Source: Odontocerum albicorne
Taxonomy: Eukaryota > Arthropoda > Insecta > Trichoptera > Odontoceridae
Length of the DNA stretch: 64,000 nt
Direction: 5' to 3'
Assembly (NCBI GenBank): GCA_949825065.1
Contig: OX463841.1
Location: 24,948,476-25,012,475 of the forward strand
The position numbers and the translations under genes are program-made. The notes under the pieces are model-generated. The model saw nothing but the letters and a program-made list of their open reading frames with translations. It searched no databases and was not told where the DNA came from. Of the stretch, positions 46,146 to 57,130 are shown piece after piece; position 1 is the stretch's first letter, and the number at the start of each line of letters is the position of its first letter.

Positions 46146-46329
46146 TACCCTAGACACTGGAGATCTCATGAGAGAAAACCTTTCTATTCTGAATCACTTG
46201 AAAGAGATCCTTCGATTTCCGGTCCAGTATCAAATATTTATCTGCTTAAAAAATACTAACTTTTTACTTCCTTTGAAATCATTTATATTACTTTTATCTG
46301 ACAGCGGTAGTAAATGAGTAATATTTTTT

Positions 46330-46540
46330 TAATAACAACCTCTGCAGCCTTATTTGTAAAATTACTCGAATGATTCTAGATTGCTTGTCTTTGTGTTAAG
46401 AGTTTCTGGTTCGACCCCCGATAGTACCTGAAAAAGGGTCACAGTTTGGTTTTCACATACTGATATTTCAAATCTTTCTGTTTGGTTGGTTGGAAAAAAT
46501 CACCACATGCAAAAAGCCAACCAGGTTTTACTGTATACAA
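46330..46540 (+). mobile_element. tRNA-derived SINE (family A) in AAMP intron 3
   Basis: The head near 46335 ('aacctctgcagccttatttg') is worn, but the B-box region 'agtttctggttcgacccccg' is well kept. The body has 'gtttggttggttggaaaaaa'. Confidence 0.55.
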
Positions 46541-46911
46541 TGATAGCTCAATACTTTTGTTTTATAATAGTATTAAGTAGAAAAGTTGTTTATGATATAA
46601 TAATGATGAAATTTTCATTTAACTTACTGCAGTAGTAGCTACTAACAACAATCTCAGGGTGGAGTACACCGACTATTAATAAATTATTACTCTATCTCAT
46701 TACTAGGGCTTCACTTGAGATGAGATTAATAAATTGAATATCTTTTCACTTGAAAATATTCTTTAATTCATAGTTTTTTTAATACCTTCAAAATAATATT
46801 AAATCTGTTTATGTTGTCCATGGTTAACTAAAAAAAATCACCAAAGATTCATGCTCAGCCTTTCATGTAGTTTAAGTTCTCATTATGAGCTTTTGATTGC
46901 AAATATATGTA

Positions 46912-48097
46912 CATGGTGTGATCAAAAAATAACTAGAATACTCATTTTTATCAAAAAGTATTTATTTCATCATTTATATTAATATTGTACCCTTCCAAAT
47001 AGTCCCCATAGGATAAAATACACTTTTGCTAACGTGTTTTCCAATCCGCAAAACATTTGTGGAATGCACTTTTTTAGATAATCTTTAGCTCACTCGGCGA
47101 TTTTGCCTTTATCTCCTCACAAATTCACGAGTTAGTAGTGAAGTTTGAGTCGGTGCAATATCGTAGTGCAAAATTCAGGAGTCGTTTGCCTACAATTCTG
47201 ACCGTTATCTTCGGATTGCCTCATGCAAATGGCGTAAAGCCTCAAGATAATACTCCTTAATGACTGTACGGCCTGGCGGTAATAATTTGGACTAATCCAT
47301 TATAATTGAAGAAAAGAGTAATAAGAACCCTGACATTTGTTTGAACTTGGCGTGTTTTCTTCGGTCTTGGCTTTTAAGGAAGCTTCCATTGGGACAATTG
47401 GGCCTTGATTTCGATATTATAGCCATACCCACGTTTTGTCAACTGTTATGATGCATTGGAGTAATTCTGAATCGTCAGGGACTTCAGCTAACATTTGCTC
47501 AATTATGTTTTTGCGATGCTGCTTTTGTTGAAATTTCAAGAATTTTGGAACAAGTTTGGCTACCACTCGTTTCATGTCCAAAACATTGGTAAAAATTGCT
47601 TCGCATGAACTGTATGAGATACCAACTTCCTCAGTAGCCTCCCTTATAGTGATTCAATGATTACTAAGCACAATATCCTCATTTTTTCCACATTTTCATT
47701 GGTGGTTGGTATGCTAGGACACCCATCCCTCTTGTCATCTTCAATGTCTTCACGCCCCTCTTTAGAATATTTGTACCATTCATAAACCCTTGGTTTCGAC
47801 ATAGCATCCTCGCCAAAAGCCTTCCCCAACATTTGCACCACTTCGCTGCACTTAATTCCATTTTTAATACAAAGTTTAATACAAATTCTTTGTCATCATT
47901 TTTAAAATGAAAAATTCGCAAACTTACCAAAATTAGTTGTAATTACTTGTCAAACGCAAACGGCCCATCCAATATGGCTGATAATTTGAATGTACATCAC
48001 CGACAGTGTAAGCAATGTGAGTAAAAAGATGGGCACCATCAAAAACAAACAACGCGCGAAATTAAAAAATTCTCATTAATTTTTTTATCAAACCTCG
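46912..48097 (-). mobile_element. Mariner-type transposon (SETMAR/GVQW-like group) in AAMP intron 3
   Basis: Ends 'catggtgtgatcaaaaaata' and the inverse of 'ttatcaaacctcg' match as inverted repeats, flanked by TA (46910-46911 and 48098-48099). The minus-strand N-terminal transposase reads 'VQMLGKAFGEDAMSKPRVYE' and 'KEGREDIEDDKRDGCPS', the helix-turn-helix region of this group. A frameshift near 47845 separates the first residues. The catalytic half (46990-47640) is heavily decayed. Different family from the copies at 6268 and 30416. Confidence 0.85.
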
Positions 48098-48302
48098 TAT
48101 GGTAAAAATAATTCACCATAAATGTAAATTTGTGTATGGTAAAATCTGTTAAGAAATCTTTTAGATCTGTTATATTGTGTATAATATGTATGCATTTTTA
48201 ATGAACCCAAATTAATAATTTTGAACAATAACTTTAAGATAAATGTTTAAAACTGAATCAGTAAATTAATATAAAAAAATATAGCATGCTTATTTTTTCT
48301 AG

Positions 48303-48613
48303 GTACATTGGATGGTTCTTTAAGCATTTGGGAAGTTGGTCGACAAACAGTTCGTCATAAATGTTCTGATAAGAGTGACGAAGACTCGTCTGGAATCACT
48401 TCTCTCATTTGGGTACATAATCATTTGATGGCTGCATGTTTAGATGGAAGCATAAAGGTATATGATGCCAAGACTGGAAATTTGGTAAAAACAATTACTG
48501 GGCACCGATCAGAAATATTAGACATGTGTTATTCTTCCAACTTAGATACAATTTTGACAACTTCTGATGATGGTACTGCTAGGATATTTAAACTCGATTT
48601 ATCTGCAAGCTAA
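48303..48613 (+). CDS. AAMP: AAMP homologue, exon 4 (terminal)
   Basis: Reads 'TLDGSLSIWEVGRQTVRHKC' (human [20 protein letters not shown]), 'AACLDGSIKVYDAKTGNLVK' and 'GHRSEILDMCYSSNLDTILT', and ends with TSDDGTARIFKLDLSAS and TAA. Acceptor 'ttttttctag'. A variant ATTAAA at 48635-48640 may serve as polyadenylation signal. With this exon the beta-propeller is complete. Confidence 0.94.
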
Positions 48614-48929
48614 CAATGTGCATTATTTATTTTGATTAAAAATTTTGTGAATATTATTTTAGTTTTATTTTTCCTAACATTGATTCAATTCTTGTAAAAA
48701 CTAAGATTATTGTCTGAAGAGAGCGTTGGGTAGAAACTAAATACACGTATTGTGATGATATAGTGTAATTAGTGCAGTAACAATTTAATTTGATGACCTC
48801 AGTGGTTTTATGAAGACCAATAGAGGTTTCCAGTTTGATTTACGACGATGACCAATTGATTATTATCATCATAAAAGGGATATTGAACAACGTGTAGTGA
48901 TAGGGAACAACGTCAATGAGTCACTAATC

Positions 48930-49345
48930 ATATATACTCAAATCGGAAAAAGACTGAGAGGAGCAGAATAAGTGCTGTAAAAATGTGTGCTTTGAGAAGA
49001 ATACATGGAGTGTCAATTTATGAAATTAGGAATATATGTGAACTTAAGGCTGATGTGTTAAGTAAAATGAAGAATATGCTGAGATGCGTTTGGGCATGAG
49101 CGAAGTAAGATTAACAAACGAATGTGAGTAGAATGCGTGTGAGATGAAGACCAAGGAAGGTATGGTTTAATCAAGTGAATAATATTTTGAAAGAAGGAAG
49201 TGTAGAAAGTCAGAGAAATTGTATGAGAAGGTATATGGATGTAGAAGAGGCTAAGGATGTATGTCGAGATGAGAAAGTATGGTGCTCTGACCTATGCCTA
49301 CCCCGACAGAGAGATGGTGTGTACCAATTTATGAATGAATAAATA
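48930..49345 (+). mobile_element. RTE-like retrotransposon 3' fragment, plus strand
   Basis: Encodes in broken frames 'SAVKMCALRRIHGVSIYEIR', 'LKADVLSKMKNMLRC', 'RPRKVWFNQVNNILKEGSVE' and 'YMDVEEAKDVCRDEKVW', then the 3' terminus 'ctaccccgacagagagatgg'. The best-preserved tail of this family in the window; useful as reference for the others. Confidence 0.8.
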
Positions 49346-49374
49346 GGACTCTACAATCAGGTTTTTAAAAAGTA

Positions 49375-49620
49375 ACATTGTGCATACAACATGGATAAGT
49401 GGGGTCTAAAGGAGTCCCTCCTTGTGAGTATGGACAACTAATCACAACAGATCGTGCCCCATTTACACCATTCAAGGAGGCATTTCCGAAGAATATCAAG
49501 CTATTCCAAATGCACTGACCAGACTGAGAAGCCTATCTGTGCCACTTAAGCCCTACCACAAAAGAAGATTACAACACGAAATATAGTGGTGTCCTCCAGT
49601 GTTGCTTTGCTCTTGCCTTG
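49375..49620 (+). mobile_element. Non-LTR retrotransposon C-terminal fragment
   Basis: 'aacatggataagtggggtct' encodes MDKWGLKES, parallel to MHKWGLAES at 26460. Frames break soon after. Confidence 0.4.
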
Positions 49621-49916
49621 ATTTTTTTACAAGATAATCCTTTTGATTCTCTGTGACTGCATTAATTATAATTCTCTTTTAATTAAGAAACTATAAAGTC
49701 GTAATAGGTATGGAATTTTGGAAAAATGAGGGATAGTTATTGTATTTAATAAGTTTGAAATGGTGGATTGTTGCTGTGATGAGTTGGCTTAAAATACGAC
49801 AATAACTCTCATAAACATTTTAAGCTAGTGAAAAACAACTGAAAATCTTCGAACATAGAGTGTTCAATTGTACCCCTGTGAAGAAAAAATAAATACTCCA
49901 AATCTCTCAAGATAAC

Positions 49917-50174
49917 ATGACTCAAAAAAATGTAGATTGTGATTTGTTATCAGATTACTTGGGCAGACTGAAGAGATTGAAAAAACCTTCATCCTGCAGT
50001 GGATATATGTGTATAACAGCTGATGAAGATGAAAATGTGAATCTTGAAAAGGTTGCTTGTGGCTGCCACTTGAATTCGCTGACTGAGCACAATTCACATT
50101 GCACATATAGAAGTGACGGCTCTAGATATACTTGTATATTAAGTGCAAATGACAGATCAGACGTAATTTTTTGA
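49917..50174 (+). CDS. Unrecognised 85-codon open frame (uncertain)
   Basis: A plus-strand frame with Cys-rich stretch 'VACGCHLNSLTEHNSHC' and an N-terminal 'LLSDYLGRLKRLKKP'. Base composition is less AT-biased than its surroundings, and the frame does not look like any transposon part I know. There is no splice or family evidence, and it could be chance. Listed so that it can be tested. Confidence 0.15.
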   Translation: MTQKNVDCDLLSDYLGRLKRLKKPSSCSGYMCITADEDENVNLEKVACGCHLNSLTEHNSHCTYRSDGSRYTCILSANDRSDVIF

Positions 50175-50620
50175 AAACAATGTAGATATTTTTCAGAATG
50201 ACTATAAAAAGAAATAAATTTAATTTCTGTTAGACAGAGGTATGTCCTACATACATTAAAATACTATCACCGGTGCAGAGAAAGCTATCCGCATATTTCA
50301 GAGTCATAGCCTTTCTTGGAATCTAATATATTAGGTGTATTGGAAAGTTCTGTCGCATTTTTCGTAGTAAATTTCTGACGCTGCAAAATTATTTCAAAAA
50401 CAATATTGGAAGATAATACACTTTAATCAGCATGTTGGATATTGTATAATCTACCATTTGTATAATCTACCATTTAAATGCATTCAAATTTGTACCACAC
50501 AAGTTAAGCAAGAAAAACTTTCTAGATCAAGTAACAATGTTCTTCACTACTTAATCATCATTGGTATGAATTATTTTTAAGCCGATTGATTACTGGAGAT
50601 GAAAAATAGATACTCTACAA

Positions 50621-50910
50621 CAGGGGTAGCCAACCTTTTGGGTAGTGTACCAAAACCGGCATTGAATTTTGCAGGCTGCATATGTATTTTTTTTTTAAAT
50701 TAATATGTATATCAATATTTTAATGCTTAAAAATGAGGCAACATGCTTCAAATGATAATCCAAAGTTCAGCATTTTACTACCTACGTTACGCCGACTTCT
50801 TTATTATAATAAATAATAATTATTAATCTTGAATTAACTGCATAAATATGAAACAAAATATATATTATTTCGAACACAACTGGCGGGCCACATGCGGTTG
50901 GGCATGTTTG
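50621..50910. mobile_element. 290-bp hAT-type MITE
   Basis: Begins 'caggggtagccaaccttttg' and ends 'cgggccacatgcggttgggc' then 'atgtttg'. Flanked by 'ctctacaa' (50613-50620) and 'ctttacaa' (50911-50918), an 8-bp duplication with one change. Non-coding. Confidence 0.65.
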
Positions 50911-51906
50911 CTTTACAACAATTTTGTAAGGAAGAAATATTATTGTAAGCCAGAAAAACCTACACCAATCATTTCAAGACCACCTCTACAACAAAATAAG
51001 TTGATGCTGTGTATACTATTTGCGCTCTTAAATAAACTTTGGCTCTCAACGGAATAGGTTAGTATAACTGCTGAGATATCTCCATGGTGAGCCCATTTAT
51101 CAAAAGCTTCTCAAACATGGAAATCAGTTGACACCTTTCGCAACCCAACCTGACATTTATTTTCATTAGACAGTTATTTAATTATTTACTTTTTGATCTT
51201 AAAATGTGTCATGATCATTACTAATCTTGCTCAAGAGTTTTTTTACAAGACACCATCATGAACGATTTAAGATGCGATTGAATTAAGGAATTTTATGATC
51301 GGTTCAGGATTTTTTTTATATACAATATTTATTTACATTACAAGTAAATGTATGAATACATAGTTTATGAAAAACAAGACTAGGAAAAAAAAAACAGGTA
51401 ATTTAAAGTGGACGCTCAATTTATATGGATCTGGGTTTGTTGCCTTTAATTTGTTATGCCCCCAGTAAACTAGGCTTTTGCGTAACTTGAAAAGTTATAT
51501 ACCACGTGAGTCAACCCCTGGAGTACTTTTTCATTTCAGATAAATCAAAAATCCATCTCCCAATGTCCTGCATAGAATCATCAAAAACACATTTAAGAGT
51601 TCACATAAATTTTGACTACAACTTACCATTCCTGCAAGCTTACGAACTCGAACTCCTGTCGCAATAACAACCACACTCCAATCGACTGCCTAAATTTTTC
51701 GCACCCTTTTACCTTTATTGCATTCGGTATCTCATTGTATGTCATGGGGGACAGATAGGCATATTTTCTTTGTGCTAAAGATAACTCTAGGGATGGTGAA
51801 TATTTGATCAGTTGCCATATCATTTGAATATTTGATCAGTTGCCATGAGCTAAAAAGGTTTGAAAGTGAAATCAATTTAGTAGTTGAATATGGTTATTCA
51901 ATTTGT

Positions 51907-51941
51907 TAATCAGAAGTCACTGGTGCTGACATATACACATA
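51907..51941. repeat. Left 35-bp direct repeat flanking a mariner
   Basis: Contains 'ggtgctgacatatacacata'. It repeats at 52964-52998 with two differences and lies five bases outside the mariner end. Confidence 0.85.
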
Positions 51942-51946
51942 TATTA

Positions 51947-52960
51947 GGTCTGTAAATATGTAACCGGAATTTTTTCATAGAAAATACACATTTATTTTAT
52001 CTCCATCTCTCTTGTATTATCTTCTCTCGGGCAATTTGTGGATGCCACGCCAAAAAAACTTGCTCTTTTGAGGCAAACCAATCATCGAGCCATTTTCGTA
52101 AGAAGTGAAGTGCTGCTCAGCAAGTGCATATCCCATCGATGCAAATAAGTATTAATCGGATGGAGTCAAGTCTGGTGAGTATGCCGCATGCGAAAGTATT
52201 TGCCAACTAAATGCCTCAATCGTTTCCTTGACCGGTTTTGCTGTGTGCAATGGTGCATTATCACTTTGTGTTGCCTCTTTTGATATTCTGGTCGTTTTTC
52301 ACGCAATGCTTGGTTCAAATCCATCATTTGTTGTTGGTAGCGTTCAGAATTAATGGTTTCGCCAGGTTTTAGCAGCTCATAATAGATAACACCCTTCTGA
52401 TCCCACCAAACACAGAGCATTGTCTTCCGTCCATAGCGATTTGGCCTTGTAGTTGATGTCGCTGATTTGCTTGGAGTTACCCATGATCTTTTACGCTTAG
52501 GATTCTCTAAATATATCCATTTTTCATTGCCAGTCACAATTCGATGGAGAAATGATTTTCTTTCGCAAGTGTTTTTCGGTTTTCCTACTCTCTTTCATTC
52601 AGTTCATGTGGAACCCATTTTCCCACCTTCTGGATCTTTCCCATGGCTTTTAAACATATGGAGACGGCTTCTCGTGTCACATTTAATTGATCCGCGAGTT
52701 GTTGTTGCGTTTGAGCGTCATCCTCATCCAACAATGCTTGCAATTCGGCATCTGCAAACTTTCTTGGTGGTCTTCCATGTTCTTCGTTTCTCACGTCAAA
52801 ATTACCACTTTTGAATTTTTTAAACCACTCAAAGCACTTTGATTTACCAAGAGCATGCTCGCCGTAAGCTTCGACAAGCATTTGATATGATTCTGCAGCA
52901 GTTTTTTTCAAATGGTAACAGAAAATCTATGAGCAAATTCCGGTTTCATATTTACAGACC
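51947..52960 (-). mobile_element. Mariner-type transposon with WVPHEL motif, degenerate
   Basis: Inverted ends 'ggtctgtaaatatg' on both sides. The minus-strand transposase shows the N-terminal 'ESYQMLVEAYGEHALGKSKC' and 'NEEHGRPPRKFADAELQALL', then 'GKWVPHELNERE', then 'RIVTGNEKWIYLENPKRKRS' and 'MLCVWWDQKGVIYYELLKPG'. The first catalytic Asp of TGDE is Asn here. A stretch between HEL and RIVTG is partly deleted. The second catalytic block is frameshifted near 52260. 'AAYSPDLTPSD' survives near 52180. Confidence 0.9.
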
Positions 52961-52963
52961 TGG

Positions 52964-52998
52964 TAATCAGAGGTCATTGGTGCTGACATATACACATA
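52964..52998. repeat. Right 35-bp direct repeat flanking a mariner
   Basis: Partner of 51907-51941. It starts three bases after the mariner's right end. Confidence 0.85.
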
Positions 52999-52999
52999 A

Positions 53000-53740
53000 A
53001 ATCAATCAATGAAGAATGATTAAGCTAAACTAAAGTCTTAACAGTGGTTCCATTCTAATTCCTTAACAACGGATTTGTTACCCTAATCCCTTGATTTTTT
53101 GTTGCTTATTTGAGACTGTCTCGTTGTTGGATTATCCTTAATGGATATATTCGTATGTCCTACTATCTAATATCTCAACTAACAATGCTAGCACCAGTTA
53201 TCTAGTTGATAGTAGATTTATTGTTGCATACATTGTGATAGTTCCAATTAGATTTCATCAGCTAATTCTAAAACTGGTACCAAAAAATGTTTAAGATAGT
53301 GAATAATAAAATGATAATTTACATAGTGCTGTAGTTTCCCCTCAAGTGTGCTCTAACTTGAGAATCGATACCATTCATTGAGAAAAGTTTATTTTAAAGA
53401 TGGGAAAGTGGTGGCTGCGGCCATTCGATTGGGTACTTCTACAATTTCAGTGAAGTTTCTGAGGAGGTTCAAAATAACATCAATAGCAAACATAAAAAAA
53501 AAACAGAATAAAATTTGAAAATCCATCAGAATAGAGCCTCAAACTAGATGGAATACAAGTAGTAAATAATTTTTTGAGATCTGTTATCTCTGCTTATCCC
53601 ATTAGGAACACTTCATTAGCCTTTATATGTATATTATTATTTTGAAATAAGCTTCTACAGGCAGAAGAAATCCTTGCGCCAAATCAGATAAGGTATATTT
53701 TTTTATGGAATTTATGAAAGGATTCGCTGAAAGTTTTATA
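53000..53740. other. No recognised gene
   Basis: AT-rich intergenic sequence between the mariner and the CpG-rich SLC7 upstream region. A worn mariner-like phrase is possible but not convincing. Confidence 0.45.
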
Positions 53741-53744
53741 AATT

Positions 53745-54741
53745 TTGAAAAATAAATTCGAATCCGAGCAGTTGGACTGTAGCGAGTGCTCCTGCCGCTC
53801 AGGGCCGCGTATCGCGTGCGGCGACTGTAAGGATATCGGGAGCGGATACAAGTACGCGCGTACCTATAGTTCTACAGGACTCGTGCAAATAGCCGCCTGC
53901 CTAATCGCCTCGTCCTCTCTCCCTCCAGCCCATTCATGTTATTTGCATGCGTGCGCGTGGAGTGGGACAAAAAACACGTCCCGTCGCTCCTTAACGTCGA
54001 TCGCAAATTGTCCAAATAATGCCCTCGTACTTGAATAAATTAATACAAAGTGTTCTTATTCAAAACAAATAAAGCCACGTTTTTTATCTTTTGTCCGTCT
54101 GATTCAAACGTGCTCGTCTCATCCGTCGGCTAAGCGTTTAGAATTGCGAAATGTCACGACATAGCCGCTACGAATAATGCCACAATTATATATCGCCTCC
54201 AACGGAAACTCATTCAAAACTCTCCGCGATCGTGTCGCTGCTGTATGAGCGGCCTGCTTTGGTGTATTTCTTTTCAGTTTTGCGAAATGAAACCCGATCT
54301 CAATTTACTTTCTCAATTGAATTCACGAGCGTGACTCGGAAGACGATGGCATGCGAATGAATAGAAAGTGCCGAGTTACCGGCGGATATACTGTGTTTCA
54401 GGTCTGGTGGCGTACGGTGGTCAAACACACGTGGTGCTTCTGTCTGTTTGGGTGATGCAACTTTGGCGGGTGGTCGGCTACTGCTATTAGCAGGGGTGTT
54501 TGTGGACGTTGCACCGGTGCAGTATGCGCAGCGCGATAAGTCGGGTTACACGTGTCTAAAATTTTCTAAATATTTACGCCAGTTTACAAACATTAATTAA
54601 GCCACGTTAAAAGTGTTCTACGTTAATTTAACTTCAAGATTGTTCTAATTTACGCTGGTCAGGAATTTTCAGCGCGTGAAGTGTTACTAAAACTTAAAAC
54701 AATTTCAGTTTGAATTTAGTGTGGATTTTTTTTAATTCGCG
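53745..54741 (+). promoter_or_regulatory. CpG-rich upstream region and 5' UTR of the SLC7 gene
   Basis: GC and CpG content rise sharply at 53750-54010 and again at 54110-54560, unlike the AT-rich surroundings, and the region ends at the SLC7 start. This suggests promoter and 5' UTR. A 97-codon frame at 53745-54038 has no known match. An LTR-like reading of 53775-54090 ('cttgaataaattaatacaaa') is possible but without target duplication. Confidence 0.4.
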
Positions 54742-55030
54742 ATGGCGAAAGTATCTGCTTCTGATGTTCATCCTCCGCGGATTCTCGGGAGTCTCGAAGG
54801 TGTCCCTGAGAATCTAAAGAAATCGGATTCTGATGGTAAAATAAAGATGAAGAAGGAACTTGGTTTGGTAGATGGAGTAGCAATCATAGTGGGCATCATC
54901 ATAGGTGCTGGAATCTTCGTGTCTCCTAAGGGGGTGCTGCGGAACTCGGGCTCCACGGGACAAGCCATCATAGTCTGGATCCTATCGGGCATGCTGTCTA
55001 TGATCGGAGCGCTGTGCTACGCTGAACTTG
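54742..55030 (+). CDS. SLC7/LAT-type amino-acid transporter, first coding exon
   Basis: Encodes residues 1-96 plus one base of Gly97. A polar cytosolic leader (1-40) precedes transmembrane segment 1, '[20 protein letters not shown]' (about 43-62), which carries the unwound substrate-binding motif GAGIF at 55-59 (GSGIF in LAT1). Segment 2, '[20 protein letters not shown]', follows at about 75-94. This pattern and GALCYAELG identify a light-chain subunit of heteromeric amino-acid transporters (LAT1, y+LAT, insect minidiscs/JhI-21). Which subtype cannot be told from one exon. An in-frame TAA at 54733 and the context 'cgcgATGG' support the start. Donor 'cttg|gtaggt', phase 1. The remaining ten or so membrane segments lie past 64000. 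Confidence 0.92.
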
Positions 55031-55619
55031 GTAGGTAGTTCCACTAAATTATCTACACGTATTCACACTTGTACAGGAGCGTACTCATTTACGCTTCCTC
55101 TGTCGTTTTTTTATTTCATAAATAAAGCGTTTATTTTATTCCCTTATTTTTATCTACATTAGATTCACTGAAACTTTCCTGAAAAAAAATATTTCAATAA
55201 TTTATTTTTATAAAACACGAATTATATCACTTAATTAATATTCATATCATAAATAATGTTCCAGAAATATTTTCATCAGTTTTTTTTTTGGCTTAAGCTG
55301 AAACATTGAAAAATGTGTTCAATGTTTATTCCTCTAAAATGTTAAAAAAAATATATGATAAGTAATAACACGCATTTCATTTTTTCATTACAGATTATCA
55401 ATGTGAAATGTTCGATTATTTTTATTGCATATAGTTTTACAACAGAGCCTACGAAATCATGTATTTGATAAAATTATTTTTAAATAGGTAATAATACTTA
55501 CTGTAAATAATTTGTTTTCGTTCCTTATAAACAAAAATGTGCACGGATTCGAAGAAAATTTTAAGGCCTACGTTATTTTTTTTACACTGACTTGACTATT
55601 TTTACGTCATAGTGGTATG

Positions 55620-56045
55620 CTAGTGCCAACCTTAATGTATGGAAGATAAACCTGGACATTGAAAGGGAGTGATCGGAATACAATAAATGCTATCTGGTAT
55701 CACAATTGTTTTATTTGTAAACAATGGTCGATAATGGATGACTGTTTGTTAGAGATGGATGTTATGTGTAGAATTAAGAAAGAAATCTGGTTTTAGTTTG
55801 GCTACATTAATTGAATGAGTTGTGACAGACTTACGAAACAAATATTATACTCGTATGTCTGTAATAAATGAAGAACGAGGAAGTATGATAGACTGAGGAA
55901 AGAGTGAAAAATAAGAAATGTAAGAAACAGAAGAGCTGTATGGATGTGGATGGGATGAGAACCGTGTGCAAGGGTAGAAAGGTGTGGAAATCTCTCCTCT
56001 GCCTACCCTAAAAGGGATATGACGTGTTCGTATATATGTATATAT
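55620..56045 (+). mobile_element. RTE-like retrotransposon 3' fragment
   Basis: Begins 'ccaaccttaatgtatggaag' (TLMYG, the standard RT-tail phrase), continues through 'gaggaaagagtgaaaaat', and ends with 'ctgcctaccctaaaaggga' and 'tatgacgtg'. Frames broken. Confidence 0.65.
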
Positions 56046-56474
56046 TTTATTTTTTCGTTCGTATGGTATGTACTTCTCACTGTATTCGCTTAAGACAATA
56101 AGAGTCATTAATCGAACCTACAAGTTTTAGAACCACTGATATAGTCACGTAACTCGCACTTTATCGGCGTAGGTATTACCAATAATACCATACACAGAAC
56201 GGTATCAATAACCTTGCTGGTGAACTTAACCGCTATATGATGTTTTAGTAACGCAAATCAAACCCAAAACACTAGTTTGTGAGATAAGAATATCATTTGC
56301 TAAAAATTCAGCGCCCTTAAGAACTTTTGCTATAAAATATACACAAATTGACCATTTTATTATTAAGGAAGGAATTTTATCATTATAATTAATTAATTAA
56401 TCTGTTTAATGTATTTGAAAAGGGCTTCGAGTTTTTTTTATATATACCATATATTCGTACATATAAATAACGCC

Positions 56475-57130
56475 ATTTCTATGTCAGGGTAAACAGAGAG
56501 GACATATCGCCAGACTTCTCATAGCGATACACATATTTCGTATTTTATATATTCATAAACATTCTCATACAGTTCCTTCGATTTATCATTTTGTTCTTTC
56601 AAAATATGTTATCATTCCCTTGATCCAACCATATTTTATTTATTTATAAATGGTACAATGTACCTTATAACAGTGCTTTCCTTGATCTTCATCTACCACG
56701 CCTTTATAGTCTTAAGTCATTCATTCGTTCTACATGCCCAAAATATCCCAGAGAGCTCTTCTTCATCCTACTTAATACATTAGTTTTAGGTTCACATTCA
56801 TCCCTCATCACTTTGTTCGGTATTCTATCATAAATTGTCCCCACAGACAATCTTCTTCATCCTACTTAATACATTAGTTTTAGGTTCACATTCATCCCTC
56901 ATCACTTTGTTCGGTATTCTATCATAAATTGTCCCCACAGACAATCTTCTTCATCCTACTTAATACATTAGTTTTAGGTTCACATTCATCCCTCATCACT
57001 TTGTTCGGTATTCTATCATAAATTGTCCCCACAGACAATCTTCTCAGTGTATGCATTTTTACGGTATTTATTCGGCTTTCATATTTTCCACGTCGATGTT
57101 TCTCTACTATACATCAAAGTCGGTACTAAA
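56475..57130 (-). mobile_element. RTE-like retrotransposon 3' fragment with tandem array
   Basis: The minus strand encodes pieces of the RT tail, including sequence like VMRDEC and LSRMKK. It holds a 94-bp tandem array (separate entry). The 3' end near 56475 is worn. Confidence 0.65.
56761..57040. repeat. 94-bp tandem repeat, about 3 copies
   Basis: The phrase 'cttcatcctacttaatacat' starts at 56761, 56855 and 56949, exactly 94 bases apart, and the copies are almost identical, implying recent amplification. Confidence 0.93.

Noticed and set aside
53745..54038. 97-codon plus-strand frame upstream of SLC7
   Set aside because: Lies in a CpG-rich 5' region; Cys/Ser-rich translation has no known match. 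An LTR reading was considered but no target duplication was found.
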